From Locusta migratoria (taxonomy: Eukaryota > Arthropoda > Insecta > Orthoptera > Acrididae), in NCBI GenBank assembly GCA_026315105.1, contig CM048745.1, forward strand, positions 280,565,247 to 280,629,246: DNA of 64,000 bases. Reading direction: 5' to 3'. Positions 1-10,062 of this stretch are shown in pieces. The number at the start of each line of letters is the position of its first letter. Position 1 is the first letter of the stretch. The notes under the pieces were generated by a model that was not told where the DNA came from, made no database searches, and was given only the letters and a program-made list of their open reading frames with translations. The position numbers were made by a program, and so were the translations under genes.

Positions 1-1122
1 GATTACCTTTAGTATAACGTTTCATAAACAACAACATACATTTTCGAAAATTGAAGTACATAAACTGTTTCTACATACCTTCGTAAACATTTTCCTTTTT
101 GGAAAATTGGAATCGGACGCTTCGTTGTAAAATTCTGTATGATTTTCTGAAGCACTGTATAACTGGGCACTGAGGCGTCGCGAGTGTGTTTCTACGAGAG
201 GCAACTTCCGACTGTCGCAGGGAAGCAGGTGGACAATATTGTGACCTCTGCTAATGAGATCTGAGGGCCCCGAACCCTCCTTAACAAGAATCCATTCCAA
301 AAACATTGATCTTTCAACCTTCATTTTTCGACTTTTGGACAGGGAATCGACCGTTCTGAACCACTGTGCGCCGTGGCAAAAGCCTTCAGAAGATCCGATA
401 ATGAATAATAATGAAGGCTCTACTCCCCAGCTAGTACGTATAGCCGTATAAGGAACAAAAATTAAACCCAATCTTCTTTTTAACAGATACAGGGGCAACA
501 ATGACTTTCGTATTTTACTTGCAACATATACTTTGGACGTTTTTGCAAATGTGTCGCGATTTTGAGCGTAAACGACATTTATAGTCTTCCTTGTAACAAA
601 TGTGTAACTGTTTGAATAGATGTGGGGAAGAGCAGCATTTGCGCATGCGTAAGGTTAGGAAGGGGTGCTGCTTACAGTGACACGTGACCCGAAGGTAGCT
701 TGTGTCTTGGTCGTAACAGATTCATTTCGTTACAGTCACTTAACACTTACTGTGTTTAGTGTTCCCGTGCATATTCATATGTACTTGGTGTTTATTAGCA
801 AAGAAAAATAAAAACTTGCAGTATCTTTTAGAAACAAATTACTCAGCTTTAAGCTTGTAGCCAAAGTGGGAAATAAAGAAACTCGGTAGGCTGGCACTTC
901 AGCTCGAGTTGAAGCAAGCGCAAAAAAGCTGAGGTAAGACATTCTGCAGATCTTTTAACGAAAATACAGCTAAATAGGGGGGGGTGGGGGGGCGGAGCGA
1001 TTTCCTACAGCGCCCCTCGCACAGCTGTACCAAATTCGCTTTGGGCGCCGAGCGAGGGGGGAGGGGGAACATCGACGCACCAAGCGGGAGTGGCGCCACT
1101 ATATATAGCAACATCATGCACT
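1..1122. other. Unassigned stretch, no recognised gene
   Basis: The longest open frame runs on the minus strand from 501 to 22 (159 codons). Its product matches no family I recognise and lacks domain-like motifs. A GCGCATGCGT decamer at 641-650 resembles the NRF-1 promoter motif and lies upstream of that frame, so a promoter is conceivable but unproven. Positions about 965-1090 are G/C-rich with G runs. I see no terminal repeats, RT or transposase similarity here. Confidence 0.3.
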
Positions 1123-1130
1123 GAAAGAAG

Positions 1131-1793
1131 CAGTGTTGCCAACTCGTACGATGATTATGGTGGCATACGATAATTTCAGTGCTTGTACGATGTACGATAG
1201 TACCTTGTACGATACTGGCCAAACATACGATAATTTCTTTCCGGCTGGAGATACCATTTCAAACCGTGCATATCAATACGAATTGTTGATACACCGAAGG
1301 TAAGTGAAATGACATTCAACTCATCATAAGACTTAGGTTACTATAATAATGATACTACTTGTCACTGCTACTAAAATTTCACGTATGTCTGTGGCGCGGT
1401 TATTTAATAATCTGAAGTGTCAGTTTTCCTAACATCATTTTGGTGATTTACAAAGAAGTGTGTACATCTGTGTACCATAATTCTTTCTGTTTCTGTTTTC
1501 ATTTTTTTTTTTTAATCTCACGAGATGTATGTGCATCGTCAATGTAAATGGATCAGTTTTTATTGTAAAAAGTGAAAGTAAAGACACGTTAGTCAAACGT
1601 GCGACATATATCGCTGCCACTGATGCCTCTACTTCGATATACACCGGTTTTGGAAATTACCATTATTATTCTATTATTTATTTTATTTGATTTTTTAAAA
1701 ATATTTTTGTTGATGTACGATAATTCTGGTGTCAAAATCTATAATTTTTAGTGTCTAGTACGATATTTTCGCAATTACCAGTTGGCAACACTG
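1131..1793. mobile_element. Short non-autonomous hAT element
   Basis: The element starts CAGTGTTGCCAAC and ends GTTGGCAACACTG, a perfect 13-bp terminal inverted repeat (TIR). It is flanked by gaaagaag (1123-1130) and gaaagaac (1794-1801), an 8-bp target-site duplication with one mismatch. The CAG start and 8-bp TSD are hAT hallmarks. At 663 bp it has no transposase and must have been mobilised in trans. The interior near both ends is rich in the TACGAT(A) motif, possibly transposase binding repeats. Confidence 0.85.
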
Positions 1794-1801
1794 GAAAGAA
1801 C

Positions 1802-2810
1802 CCCCAGTCATCTGAAGCATTAGCCGCCACTGCACATGTAACATCGTTACGCTGTGACGTCCGCCGAAGGTTGTGAGTATAGGTCTCCGATTGCATGCAG
1901 CGTAGCCTTTCCGAATTCCTACCGCAATCAAAAAGGTTTTGGGTATACACGAATAACGTACTTTCTAAGAATATGAACCTCAATACAGGTAACAATAATG
2001 TCAAGTACAGATGTGGCAGGCGTTGTAAGAATTTACTTCGATATTCACTAATGATTGTCTCTAATTATGCAACGAACAAGACACTTAAAATCATCATATC
2101 ATCTCAAAAGTTGGTTAACGTAATTCGTACTTGTATAAAGAATCATACTATCAACTGTCATAATGGTCGGTTCTATACTTTACGGGTTAGACTACACGCA
2201 AATGTGTGAAACATCATTTCGAGATGAACGCCTCTGAACATTAAAAATAATGTGCTAAGCTTAGCGATTAATCTGCGATTCCAGCACCATATAGTAACCC
2301 CTAGGCTTCGTTTAGCACTTGCAGCAGTGCTTTCCGAGCTTGCCGATCTTCCTTCGATGCCAGTGCACTATGTCGATTCACACGCTGATTGTCAATTTGT
2401 TCGGCATAATTAAGGCTTTGCGAGGCTACTACAATTTCTGCCTCGTTCATGACCAAAAACAAGGAATGAATTTCCTTGATTGATTACGCACGCTGGTAAC
2501 TCAACGACTTTTAGTCCAGAGTGTAAGTCGTTAGGAGCTAAACGCCAAATAGTGGAAATGAAACTTCCATTCGCATTTAGCTTGTGGCCACCTAAACATC
2601 TCTCCCGTAAATCATCCCATGATCAATCTTCGTAGATTGGAAAGACTTCCTTCTGTACGTCGGGGTGCAATGAGAAAGGGTGCGGTTCATGCTCCATTCC
2701 AAGGGCTGTTCGTTTCTGCCACTCGTACCAGCTCGTAATATCTAAACGAATGCGAATTTCTCTTTGAAACTTTGACAGCGTATGCTTGGATAGTTAAGCT
2801 ATCAACCTGT
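1802..2810. other. No recognisable feature
   Basis: There is no coding region, terminal repeat or SINE I can support. A 104-codon plus-strand frame at 1895-2209 has no recognisable motif and is probably chance. Confidence 0.4.
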
Positions 2811-3634
2811 TGTTGTTGTAGTCTTTAGTCCGCAGAGTGGTGTGATGCAGCTCTCCACACTACCCTGTCCTGTGCAAGCCTCCCCCGACATCCTTTTGAA
2901 TCTGCTTACTCTATTCGACCCTCGTTCACCCTCTACGACTTTTACCTCACACACTTCTTTCTAATGTAAAGTTGACGATTGCTTGATGTCTCAGCATGTG
3001 TCATACGCATCTATCCCTTCTCTTAGGATATGCCAGAAGCAACGTTATCTACCCATCTAATCTTCGTCTGTAGCACCACATTTCAAAAGCTTCTATCATC
3101 TTTTAGTTTGAATTCCTTATCAACGTTTCGCTACCATTCATTTCTACACTCCAGACAAATGCTTTCACAAAGGACTTCCTAACATTTAAATTAATGTTGT
3201 ATGTCAACAAATATCGGTTCGTCATAAACGATTCTTTTCCCATAGCCATTCTGCATTTTATATCTCCTTTAGTTCGGCCATCAGAAGTTAACTTGCTACC
3301 TAAATAACAAAACTCATCTGCTAATGTCTCATTTCCTAATATAATTCCTTTAGCATAGCCTGATTTTCTGACACTACATTCCATTATCCTCGTTTTACTC
3401 TTGTTAATGTTCATCTTATACCTTCAAGACACTCTCCATTCCGTTCAACTGCTCTTCCAGGTCTTTTGCTGTCTCCGACAGCGACATGCAAACCGCAAGG
3501 TTTTCATTCCCTCTCAATGGACCATTACTCCAAATATCTCCTTGCATTCCTTTACAGCTTGCTCAATGTACAGATTTAACAACGATGGGGAAAGGCTACA
3601 ATATGTCCTACTTCCTTCCCAACAACTGCGACCC
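2811..3634 (-). pseudogene. RTE-type LINE reverse transcriptase fragment, 3' part
   Basis: Read on the minus strand this gives RTE-clade reverse-transcriptase motifs: a GCSLSP block and NLYIEQA near 3590-3560, then a conserved middle with NKSKTRIME, FCYLGSKLTSDGR and the WSVEMNGSET block inside the open frame 3414-3103. The end toward 2811 degrades through several stops but keeps the WRAASHHSAD-like C-terminus and a short AAC-type tail typical of RTE 3' ends. The RT thumb and connection are recognisable but frames are broken. The upstream half of the same gene lies at 6557-6890; the two parts are separated by a SINE and a DNA transposon. The element is 5'-truncated (no endonuclease seen) and dead. 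Confidence 0.8.
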
Positions 3635-3644
3635 TGTCATGCCA

Positions 3645-3792
3645 AAAAAATGATCAAATGTTTGAATAGCTTATGGGACTTATCTACGGGGTCATCAGTC
3701 CCTAAACTTACAAACTACTTACGAACTAGGACGGCACAAATATCCATGCCCGAGGGGGGATTCGAACCCCCGACCGTAGTGGCCGTGCAGAC
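3645..3792 (-). mobile_element. tRNA-derived SINE, left part (split by DNA transposon)
   Basis: Minus-strand copy of the main SINE of this window (family A): a Leu-like class II tRNA head with the B-box GGTTCGAATCC, then a body ending in TACAAACATTTGAACATTT. The remaining head lies at 6504-6546. The whole SINE is flanked by the direct repeat CTGTCATGCC at 3635-3644 and 6547-6556, its own target-site duplication, so both halves belong to one insertion. The last 9 bases (CGTGCAGAC) are duplicated at 6495-6503 by the element that split it. Confidence 0.9.
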
Positions 3793-4580
3793 GAGTTTGT
3801 GACACTTGCGGGGAGTGACACTTGCGCAGAAAGGGAATGTGTAGACACTTGCGCGGAGACCCGGACGCTGCAGGTAGTGAACAGGGTGTTCCAGAAGTAG
3901 GGATACACCACCCCTACTCCTCGCCCTCCAGCCGCTACCTGTGCCGTATTCAGTGAAAGGCCCACCGAGCGAGGTAGAGCAGTAGTAACGGCCCGGAGAT
4001 ATCAGAGTCTCATTCAACAGGGAGATTACACGTCATACAAATATCAGTCGATTTACAATACAGCACCATGTGAAGAGGAATGTGATGAAATCGGAATTGA
4101 GCGCAACCGTTGCTAACTACAGTTTCGGATTTACTGCATTTTAAGTCAGAATTCTCATCTATATTCGCATTTATCGCAAATGCGAATTTCTACTGTCCCT
4201 AGTAATACCTCTTAAAAATAAACAGCTGATCAAGGCACTAAAAGCAAGCGCAGATCTTTGGGTGTATTACTACAAATAACTAAAACACAATATGATCGTG
4301 GAGTTATATAAATCTCATTATAAAGGTTTTTTGTAGGTGGTTTTGAGCAGCTTTTAAATATGTTAGGAATAGCATTATGAAATATAGACAGCTACACCTT
4401 ATGTTTATTATGAGATATCGAATTCGGATAATTTCAGGTCATCTTCAAGTCTCAAACAACAGGTGTTACTTATGCATTTTTCCAGTGGCACTCTTAACTT
4501 TTAACTGTTTACACACGAGGTCTAACGTTGTTAATCGCGTTAGCGATGAAAACAGAACCCAGAATCTTTGCGTCTAAATG

Positions 4581-4640
4581 ATACATATATTGGTGTGATG
4601 TCTTATTTCGAAAGAACAGACATCACACCAATACATATAT
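4581..4640. repeat. Near-perfect palindrome
   Basis: Arms of about 23 bp (ATACATATATTGGTGTGATG at the left, its complement at the right) surround a short TATTTCGAAAGAAC centre. The core GTCT...AGAACAGAC also occurs in a palindrome at 48242-48276. It could be fused or footprint-like ends of a small inverted-repeat transposon. Confidence 0.75.
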
Positions 4641-5130
4641 AGCTCTCGGTAAAGTGGAACGGTACGATGTCGTTACGTAGCACAGCACAGCCGACTGGAA
4701 ACGCAGGAGAAGTGCAAACAACGTTCTCTCCTCAGAGGTATGATTAGGTTCGACGCAGACTTCTAGAACATACAGTCTACACGGCGAAGATTACACCAAA
4801 AAATTTAACGTTTCGTCTACTTTGGCTATAGCAACCAAATTTTAAAATCGTGTCTACTATGTAAAGATGTAGCAACACAAAACGCTTCAAGTCCAAAACT
4901 TCACTGATTTTCGAGTTCTGAATTTTTAATATGTTTTTAATGTTATTACAGAAAAAACATATTTGGGACTCACACTACAATTTTCATATGGCATAAGTCA
5001 ACGGTTGTGTGCATTCATCTTATGAGAAATATCAATCATTTGGTTTCAGTGTTTACTTCAAATTTCTCTTTTAAGTTTCTTTAATTATTAGTACTTAAAT
5101 GTGGTTATGAAATAAATAAATTACGTGTAT

Positions 5131-5283
5131 ATGTGTAGTCTTATGCGGCCAAACTACTTAGATCATTGGTCGCTAGGCTTACACACTACTTAATCTTACT
5201 TAAAATAACTTAGGCAAAGTACAAACAAACATACCTATGTCCGAGGAAGGACTCGAACCTCCGACCGGACCGGCCGCGCAATT
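5131..5283 (-). mobile_element. tRNA-derived SINE inside MULE copy 1
   Basis: Minus-strand SINE with a GACTCGAACC-type B-box complement near 5250. A related, shorter-bodied relative of the main SINE family. The same insertion sits at the equivalent place in MULE copy 2 (51594-51750), so it entered an ancestral MULE before that copy moved. Confidence 0.75.
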
Positions 5284-6503
5284 TGTGACACAAATTAAAT
5301 GTTTGATAATATTAATGTATAGAAGTATGAAATCACCTCAAGACTAATCCCTGCAAAAATTTCGTCAAAAAAAAGTTGGCACTGATTTTAGAAAAACAAA
5401 ATTCTGGTATATTGGATTTTAACATTTTATCAAAAATTAAATGTTACTACAAGAGATACAGACATTCAAATTTACGGGCACCATAACGTTTTCCCTTCCT
5501 GAGTAAATGAGCTGCTTCTTATAGTTTCAACACCTTTTTCTTGAATGTTCTGAATATAAATTTCACACAGACGTCTTGAGGAGTAGAGTGATACGGATAT
5601 CTGATTGTAAACCACTGCCTATTACCTTAGACCTTTTTGACTGTACTGAACAGTATTTCCGCGTATTCCGTAATTTATACAGTTAACAGGCAATGTAATT
5701 TATAACCAACTATTGGCTGCCAATTTCGCTTCATTTTTCCTGGAAGTCTTGCAACTTGTTTCTCCCTGTTGGTTTATGCCAAGTTCGGAGTAAAAATGGT
5801 TCTATATGACGGTTATGGAAAATAGAATTTATCTTTAGAATTTTTCGGTGTGTGACATTCCCTTACACATTCCGTATTTCATACATTTCTTAGATGTATT
5901 TCTTTTTCGAATACAGCCAAATCGTTTTGGGGTTTACGAATAAACGCTTTAAGTATGTAAAATACTCATTAACTTATTATTAACGTTTTTTAATCGAATG
6001 TTTAAGGTTGCGTCTCCTATTAAAAAGCATAGTAGCTATTTTTAAAGAGATGGAAGTTGCGTGATGGTGGTGTTAACTACATAGCGGTCAATTACATCAA
6101 CGTATCTGTGCAGGATGCCTAATATATTTATTGCTTGAGCAAGTATCTTGATATGCTTAGTGTTCTGAATAATATGCTTTTAGGAGGTATGACAGTGGAA
6201 AGTCATAGTCTTGTAGTAGCAGAGACTAACTCTCCAAACATTATCACTATTAAAATACCTTTTTGTTTACAGGAGGAACACTCAACGGATTAATATGTAG
6301 TTAGAACAAGTTACTATATTGCTCTTCAGCTTGCAAAGGGTTGTGCAATTTCGATGAGTTTCGTGTTGACAGTGTGGAAACTTGACAACAGCAGTGATAG
6401 ACTTCTTGGTGTGCCTTACCCAGGAAAAGGCATTAGCCGCCCCAAGGGCCCCGGGTTCCGCGCAAGTGTCACTCCGCGCAAGTGTTCCAACCCCCGTGCA
6501 GAC

Positions 6504-6546
6504 CGTGACTGGAGCGCCTCAGTCCCCTCGGCCACCGCGGCCGGCT
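6504..6546 (-). mobile_element. tRNA-derived SINE, right part (tRNA head)
   Basis: This is the 5' tRNA-like head (CCGCGGCCGG at the edge when read plus) of the minus-strand SINE begun at 3645. The TSD CTGTCATGCC follows at 6547-6556. Confidence 0.88.
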
Positions 6547-6556
6547 CTGTCATGCC

Positions 6557-6890
6557 CTTCGACTCTAATATTGCTGCCTGGTTTTTGTATAAATTGAAGA
6601 TAGTGTTTGTTCTCTATATTTTACCGCATTACTTTCAGAATTTGAGTGAATTCCAGTCAACATTGTCAAAAGATTTCTCCATATCCACAAATGCTAAAAA
6701 CGTAGGTTTCCCTTTCCTTAGTCTAAGTCGTAACGTATTGCCTCTCGCGTGTTCCTACATTTCTTCTAAATGCAAAATGATCTTCCCCAAGGTCGCATTC
6801 CACCAGTGTTCCCATTCATCTGTAAATAATACGTGTAAGGATTTTGCAGCCATGACTTTTTAAACTGATAGTACTGTAATTTTCACATTT
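6557..6890 (-). pseudogene. RTE-type LINE reverse transcriptase fragment, 5' part
   Basis: On the minus strand the palm region of an RTE-type RT is readable: a TREAI block, then AFVDMEKSFDNVDWNSL, which carries the first catalytic Asp (FVDxEKAFD is the family consensus). It ends at the SINE target site and resumes at 3634 with GCSLSP. Stops and frame changes are present. Before the SINE and MULE insertions the two parts formed one fragment of about 1.1 kb. Confidence 0.75.
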
Positions 6891-7609
6891 GTCTTCACTT
6901 GCTTTCTTAGTAATTGGAAATATCTATATTCTTCTTGAAGTTAGGGTGAACATCCTAATTTGGTTTTCCCCCCCTTAACAGGGCATGTTTATAACGATAT
7001 GACTCGGCGTGATATTATCGAGTGAAAGAAATACGCGCCATGCTACGGGCAACCACTCGTAGTTTCTACAGCCAACTGAGCGACTTTCAACGCAATCGAA
7101 TTTTATGTATGTATGTGTGTGTGTGTGTGTGTGTTGGGGGGGAGGGGCGGATTGCCAGACAAGCTAGACGTACACTTTCAGTTGTGCAACGACGCTGGTT
7201 GCAATGGCCACGTGGTCATTCTCTCACCCGTAGACTAGGTTCTGGGCGTGCACAGGGCACAGATGTCCGCCTAGATGAGGCTGTTGCAACTAGCAGGAGC
7301 GCGGTAGTGGGGGAATCTGACGTCACGCACGCTACTCGGCGGCCAGAAGTAAACAGACGCCTTCGTTTAGTTCTCGCTAATGTCTAGTTGTGGCAGCAAC
7401 AGAAATGTCTAGTTGTGAAAGCCCGGTGCCTGCTACTTTAGAGACAGCCGACGCAGTACAATGTACTGTAGCGAGTAGCTGTTCTCTGCAATAAAAAGGA
7501 TAAACAACAGCGAAAGGTCATTGCTTCAGATCCGTACAAGGAAGAATATGCTGCGAATCGCTGATATCTGTTCAATTATGTCGAAAAAATTATAAAAGAC
7601 AAAGATGTT
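6891..7609. other. Unassigned stretch with (TG)n microsatellite
   Basis: A TG microsatellite runs about 7105-7134 followed by a G-rich run. I see no TE ends. The open frame 7022-7387 crosses the microsatellite and is not a credible gene. Confidence 0.4.
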
Positions 7610-7620
7610 AATATCTCTTT

Positions 7621-7815
7621 GCCGGCCGCGGTGGCCGACGAGACTGAGGCGCTCCAGTCACGGTCTACACGGCCACTACGGTCGGGGGTTCGAATCCCCC
7701 TTCGGGCATGGATATTTGTGCCGTCCTTAGTGTAAGCTAGTAGTTTGTAAGTTTAGGGACTGATGACCCCGTAGTTAAGTCCCATAAGCTTTACAAACAT
7801 TTGAACATTTTTTTG
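7621..7815 (+). mobile_element. tRNA-derived SINE (family A), complete
   Basis: A full copy: Leu-like tRNA head with A-box GGTGGCCGA and B-box GGTTCGAATCC, a body containing GGGACTGATGACCCCGTAG, and the tail TACAAACATTTGAACATTT. It is flanked by an exact 11-bp TSD, AATATCTCTTT (7610-7620 and 7816-7826), proving retroposition. Confidence 0.95.
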
Positions 7816-7826
7816 AATATCTCTTT

Positions 7827-8735
7827 TCTTAGGTGTACAAACATTATTCGCCATTTCCTTCAAATTTTCACTTGCGCATAGTCGGCTCATGATGTTATAT
7901 TTTTATTGCGTTAATTAGTAATTCTGACATACTAGAAACCATATTAAAAAGAAAAAAAGAAAAAATCTACAGCCTCTTTCTTTGTTTGTACGTCTCAATT
8001 TTTCTGAGGAATAAAATAGGTTCCGTATTTTCTCCCTAAATTGAAAACCTTAGTATTTGTGCCATTTCTTGTATTAAATTCTGGATCGACCGTCATACCA
8101 CTGATTGTTACCACTGTTTAGCGAGTTACTGTACGTGAAAATTTATGACAGGCGGGTAAGTCTAGTTATTGGCAATGGTGTGTTACTAATTTGCCTGAAG
8201 TGAGCTACTATGCCTAAACGCAAAAGTACCATTTCTTTCAACTTAAATGAAAAATACACTTTTCTCGAAGACAGGCATTAGTTATGAAGTTCATTGTAAA
8301 ATTCATATCGCCTTATTTACGATTAACGTGGTGGAAACTGGCGTAGAGTTCAGCGTGATAAAACAATCATAATCTGACTTTTTTTTTTTTTTTTTTTTTG
8401 CTACTCTAGCAACAAGAGCAAAAATCAATGACATGTTCATTAACTAATAATGGGAAAATTCGTTACACAATTCATAAGAAATACTCCTACCTTGGTTGAA
8501 ACAGGCATTAAAAAATGTAAAATAATGCCACCATAAAATGCTTGACTAAATTCCAGTCGTGGAATCAGACCATTGACATTTAGAGGCACGTAAGTTTTAA
8601 ATTATTTATAATAAAGAAAACTCATCGCTGAGGATTGTCCAGCCTTAGTTGCAGGCTGGCTATTTCAGAAGCAGTCGTGCCCGTGGCGGGAATCGCAGCG
8701 AGGCTGCAGTTCCTCGTGACGTCACAGCCCAGTCG
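7827..8735. other. AT-rich, no recognised gene
   Basis: Contains a T run of about 20 at 8380-8399. No TIR pair, RT or transposase similarity noticed. Confidence 0.4.
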
Positions 8736-8737
8736 GC

Positions 8738-10030
8738 ATTTTGAACACAACAGTCCGTAGCATCACAGAATAAGGAGTATACAGAAAGGAAACTCCCGCT
8801 GCAGTCTGTCGTCCAAAATTTAGTGCGCATGCTCGGAATCGGCCATCTTGAAAAGCAGTAAATGCGTGATCACTCCCTACTCTGTGGCGTGGTAATGCGC
8901 CGTCTTTGTTAGTTAATTGTGTGTTTTAACAGCCTGAATCGCATAAAAGTAAACAAGTATTTGGTACAGTGAAAAGAAAGAACTGGAGCTGTTCCGTTTT
9001 TATTATGAGCATCAATAAAAGAAAAGACGGCCGATGGTGTTCAGCACCTAATCGCCGCAATAATTCGAATCTAATTAAGGATATAAGTTTCTTCACTTTT
9101 CCAAAAGATGCTGAGCGGTAAGTTAACGTCGCTATATGTGTAGTAAAAGTTAAATGTTATCAGTTTCGAATGAGAGCAATGTGTGCATAATTATTGAAAG
9201 TAGCCGGTTAAATTGCACGATGCTTCTCGCCCGGCTGCAGTCGTTATGTTGGCACCAATGGTAATGACAGCAACTCAGATGATCAATAAATGTTTTTTCC
9301 TGACAACTTCAAATAAAACGAAAGTTTTTTTTTTCTTTATGGACAAGGGTACATACAAGAACCTGTCAACCATAGAGCAGGTACAGTATTAATTTTGCTG
9401 CGAGTGAAACGAGCTTCAATAACTGTAGCTCGTGAAAAATACACTTCATTGTTGTACTGCTAAGTCTGACTCAATATTTTGTGCAAATTTATTCGTGTCA
9501 AATAAAACTTGGCAGTTGTAAAGTATTTTTCTTGTTTATAACTAATTTCCCAAACATAACTTCACGTTATTTGGGTTCTTTCTAGAGATAAGCACCAAAT
9601 AAAGCGATCATTGATTCCATCGTACATTTTCGTAATTGTATTAAAATTTAGACCTACTTTTTTTTTTCGTTGGATTACAATTAGGGGAAAGAACAGGGCG
9701 CAAAATAGATGAGAGCATAAAGAAAAGCCGTTTCCTTTCGTAAAAGTCGGTGAGATTGGCTGCAGTTCGTAAAAAGTCCATTTCCAGCCAATGTACTAAG
9801 TGGCTATAGTTCAGAGTTTACGGCTTTTCAATATGGCGTCGAGCGCAACGCTTGGTAACATACAGATCAAAGATGCCGCCCCCAGCTTTCCCTTCTGTAT
9901 GCTCCCTATTCTGTGGTAGCATGTCACACGGAGTAGGCCGCTACCGCTAGCTGACTGGCTGGCCGCTGGGGCACAGCCACCTCGCAGCGAGTGGGTCACG
10001 GCCTGTCGGTGTGACGTGGTGTTCAAAATG
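8738..10030. mobile_element. Putative P/THAP-type transposon remnant
   Basis: The ends carry the inverted motif CATTTTGAACAC (left 8738-8749; right end complementary near 10019-10030), and an internal inverted pair: CACAGAATAAGGAGTATACA near 8765 against its complement near 9890-9915. Between them lies a THAP-type exon (9005-9117). P-family TIRs begin with CA, as here. No TSD is visible and the right arm is about 115 bp longer than the left, so an indel or a wrong outer boundary is possible. Confidence 0.5.
9005..9117 (+). pseudogene. THAP zinc-finger first exon, damaged
   Basis: From ATG at 9005 the reading is 38 residues: a lysine-rich start, WCSAPNRRNNSN, then ISFFTFPKDAER, the typical start of a THAP (C2CH) DNA-binding domain as found in P-element transposases and THAP9. 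The second zinc-binding Cys of the CxxxxC pair is replaced by Arg. The exon ends at a consensus donor, CG|GTAAGT (GT at 9118-9119), so it looks like a spliced first exon. No following exon with C...H and AVPTIF was found before 10.03 kb. Most likely a dead P-like remnant; a host THAP exon is less likely because inverted repeats surround it. Confidence 0.6.
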
Positions 10031-10062
10031 CTAAAATGTTTGTAAATCTATGGGAGTTAAGG

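Larger units (their letters stand above)
3793..6494. mobile_element. Mutator-like (MULE) non-autonomous DNA transposon, copy 1
   Basis: Left end GAGTTTGTGACACTTGCGGG and the reverse complement of the right end, GGGGTTGGAACACTTGCGCG, align over about 35 bp as TIRs, each with repeated ACACTTGCG motifs inside. An exact 9-bp TSD CGTGCAGAC flanks it (3784-3792, 6495-6503). A 9-bp TSD with long G-starting TIRs fits Mutator-like elements; Merlin is the main alternative. It inserted inside the SINE at 3645-6546. No transposase is visible. An inverted second copy lies at 50357-52232. This copy carries about 850 bp (3957-4803) that the other lacks. Confidence 0.8.

Noticed and set aside
7621..7700. tRNA-Leu gene (also in the other SINE heads)
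   Set aside because: The tRNA-like head is followed by a fixed SINE body and tail, is flanked by TSDs in several copies, and occurs many times. It is a SINE, not a tRNA gene.
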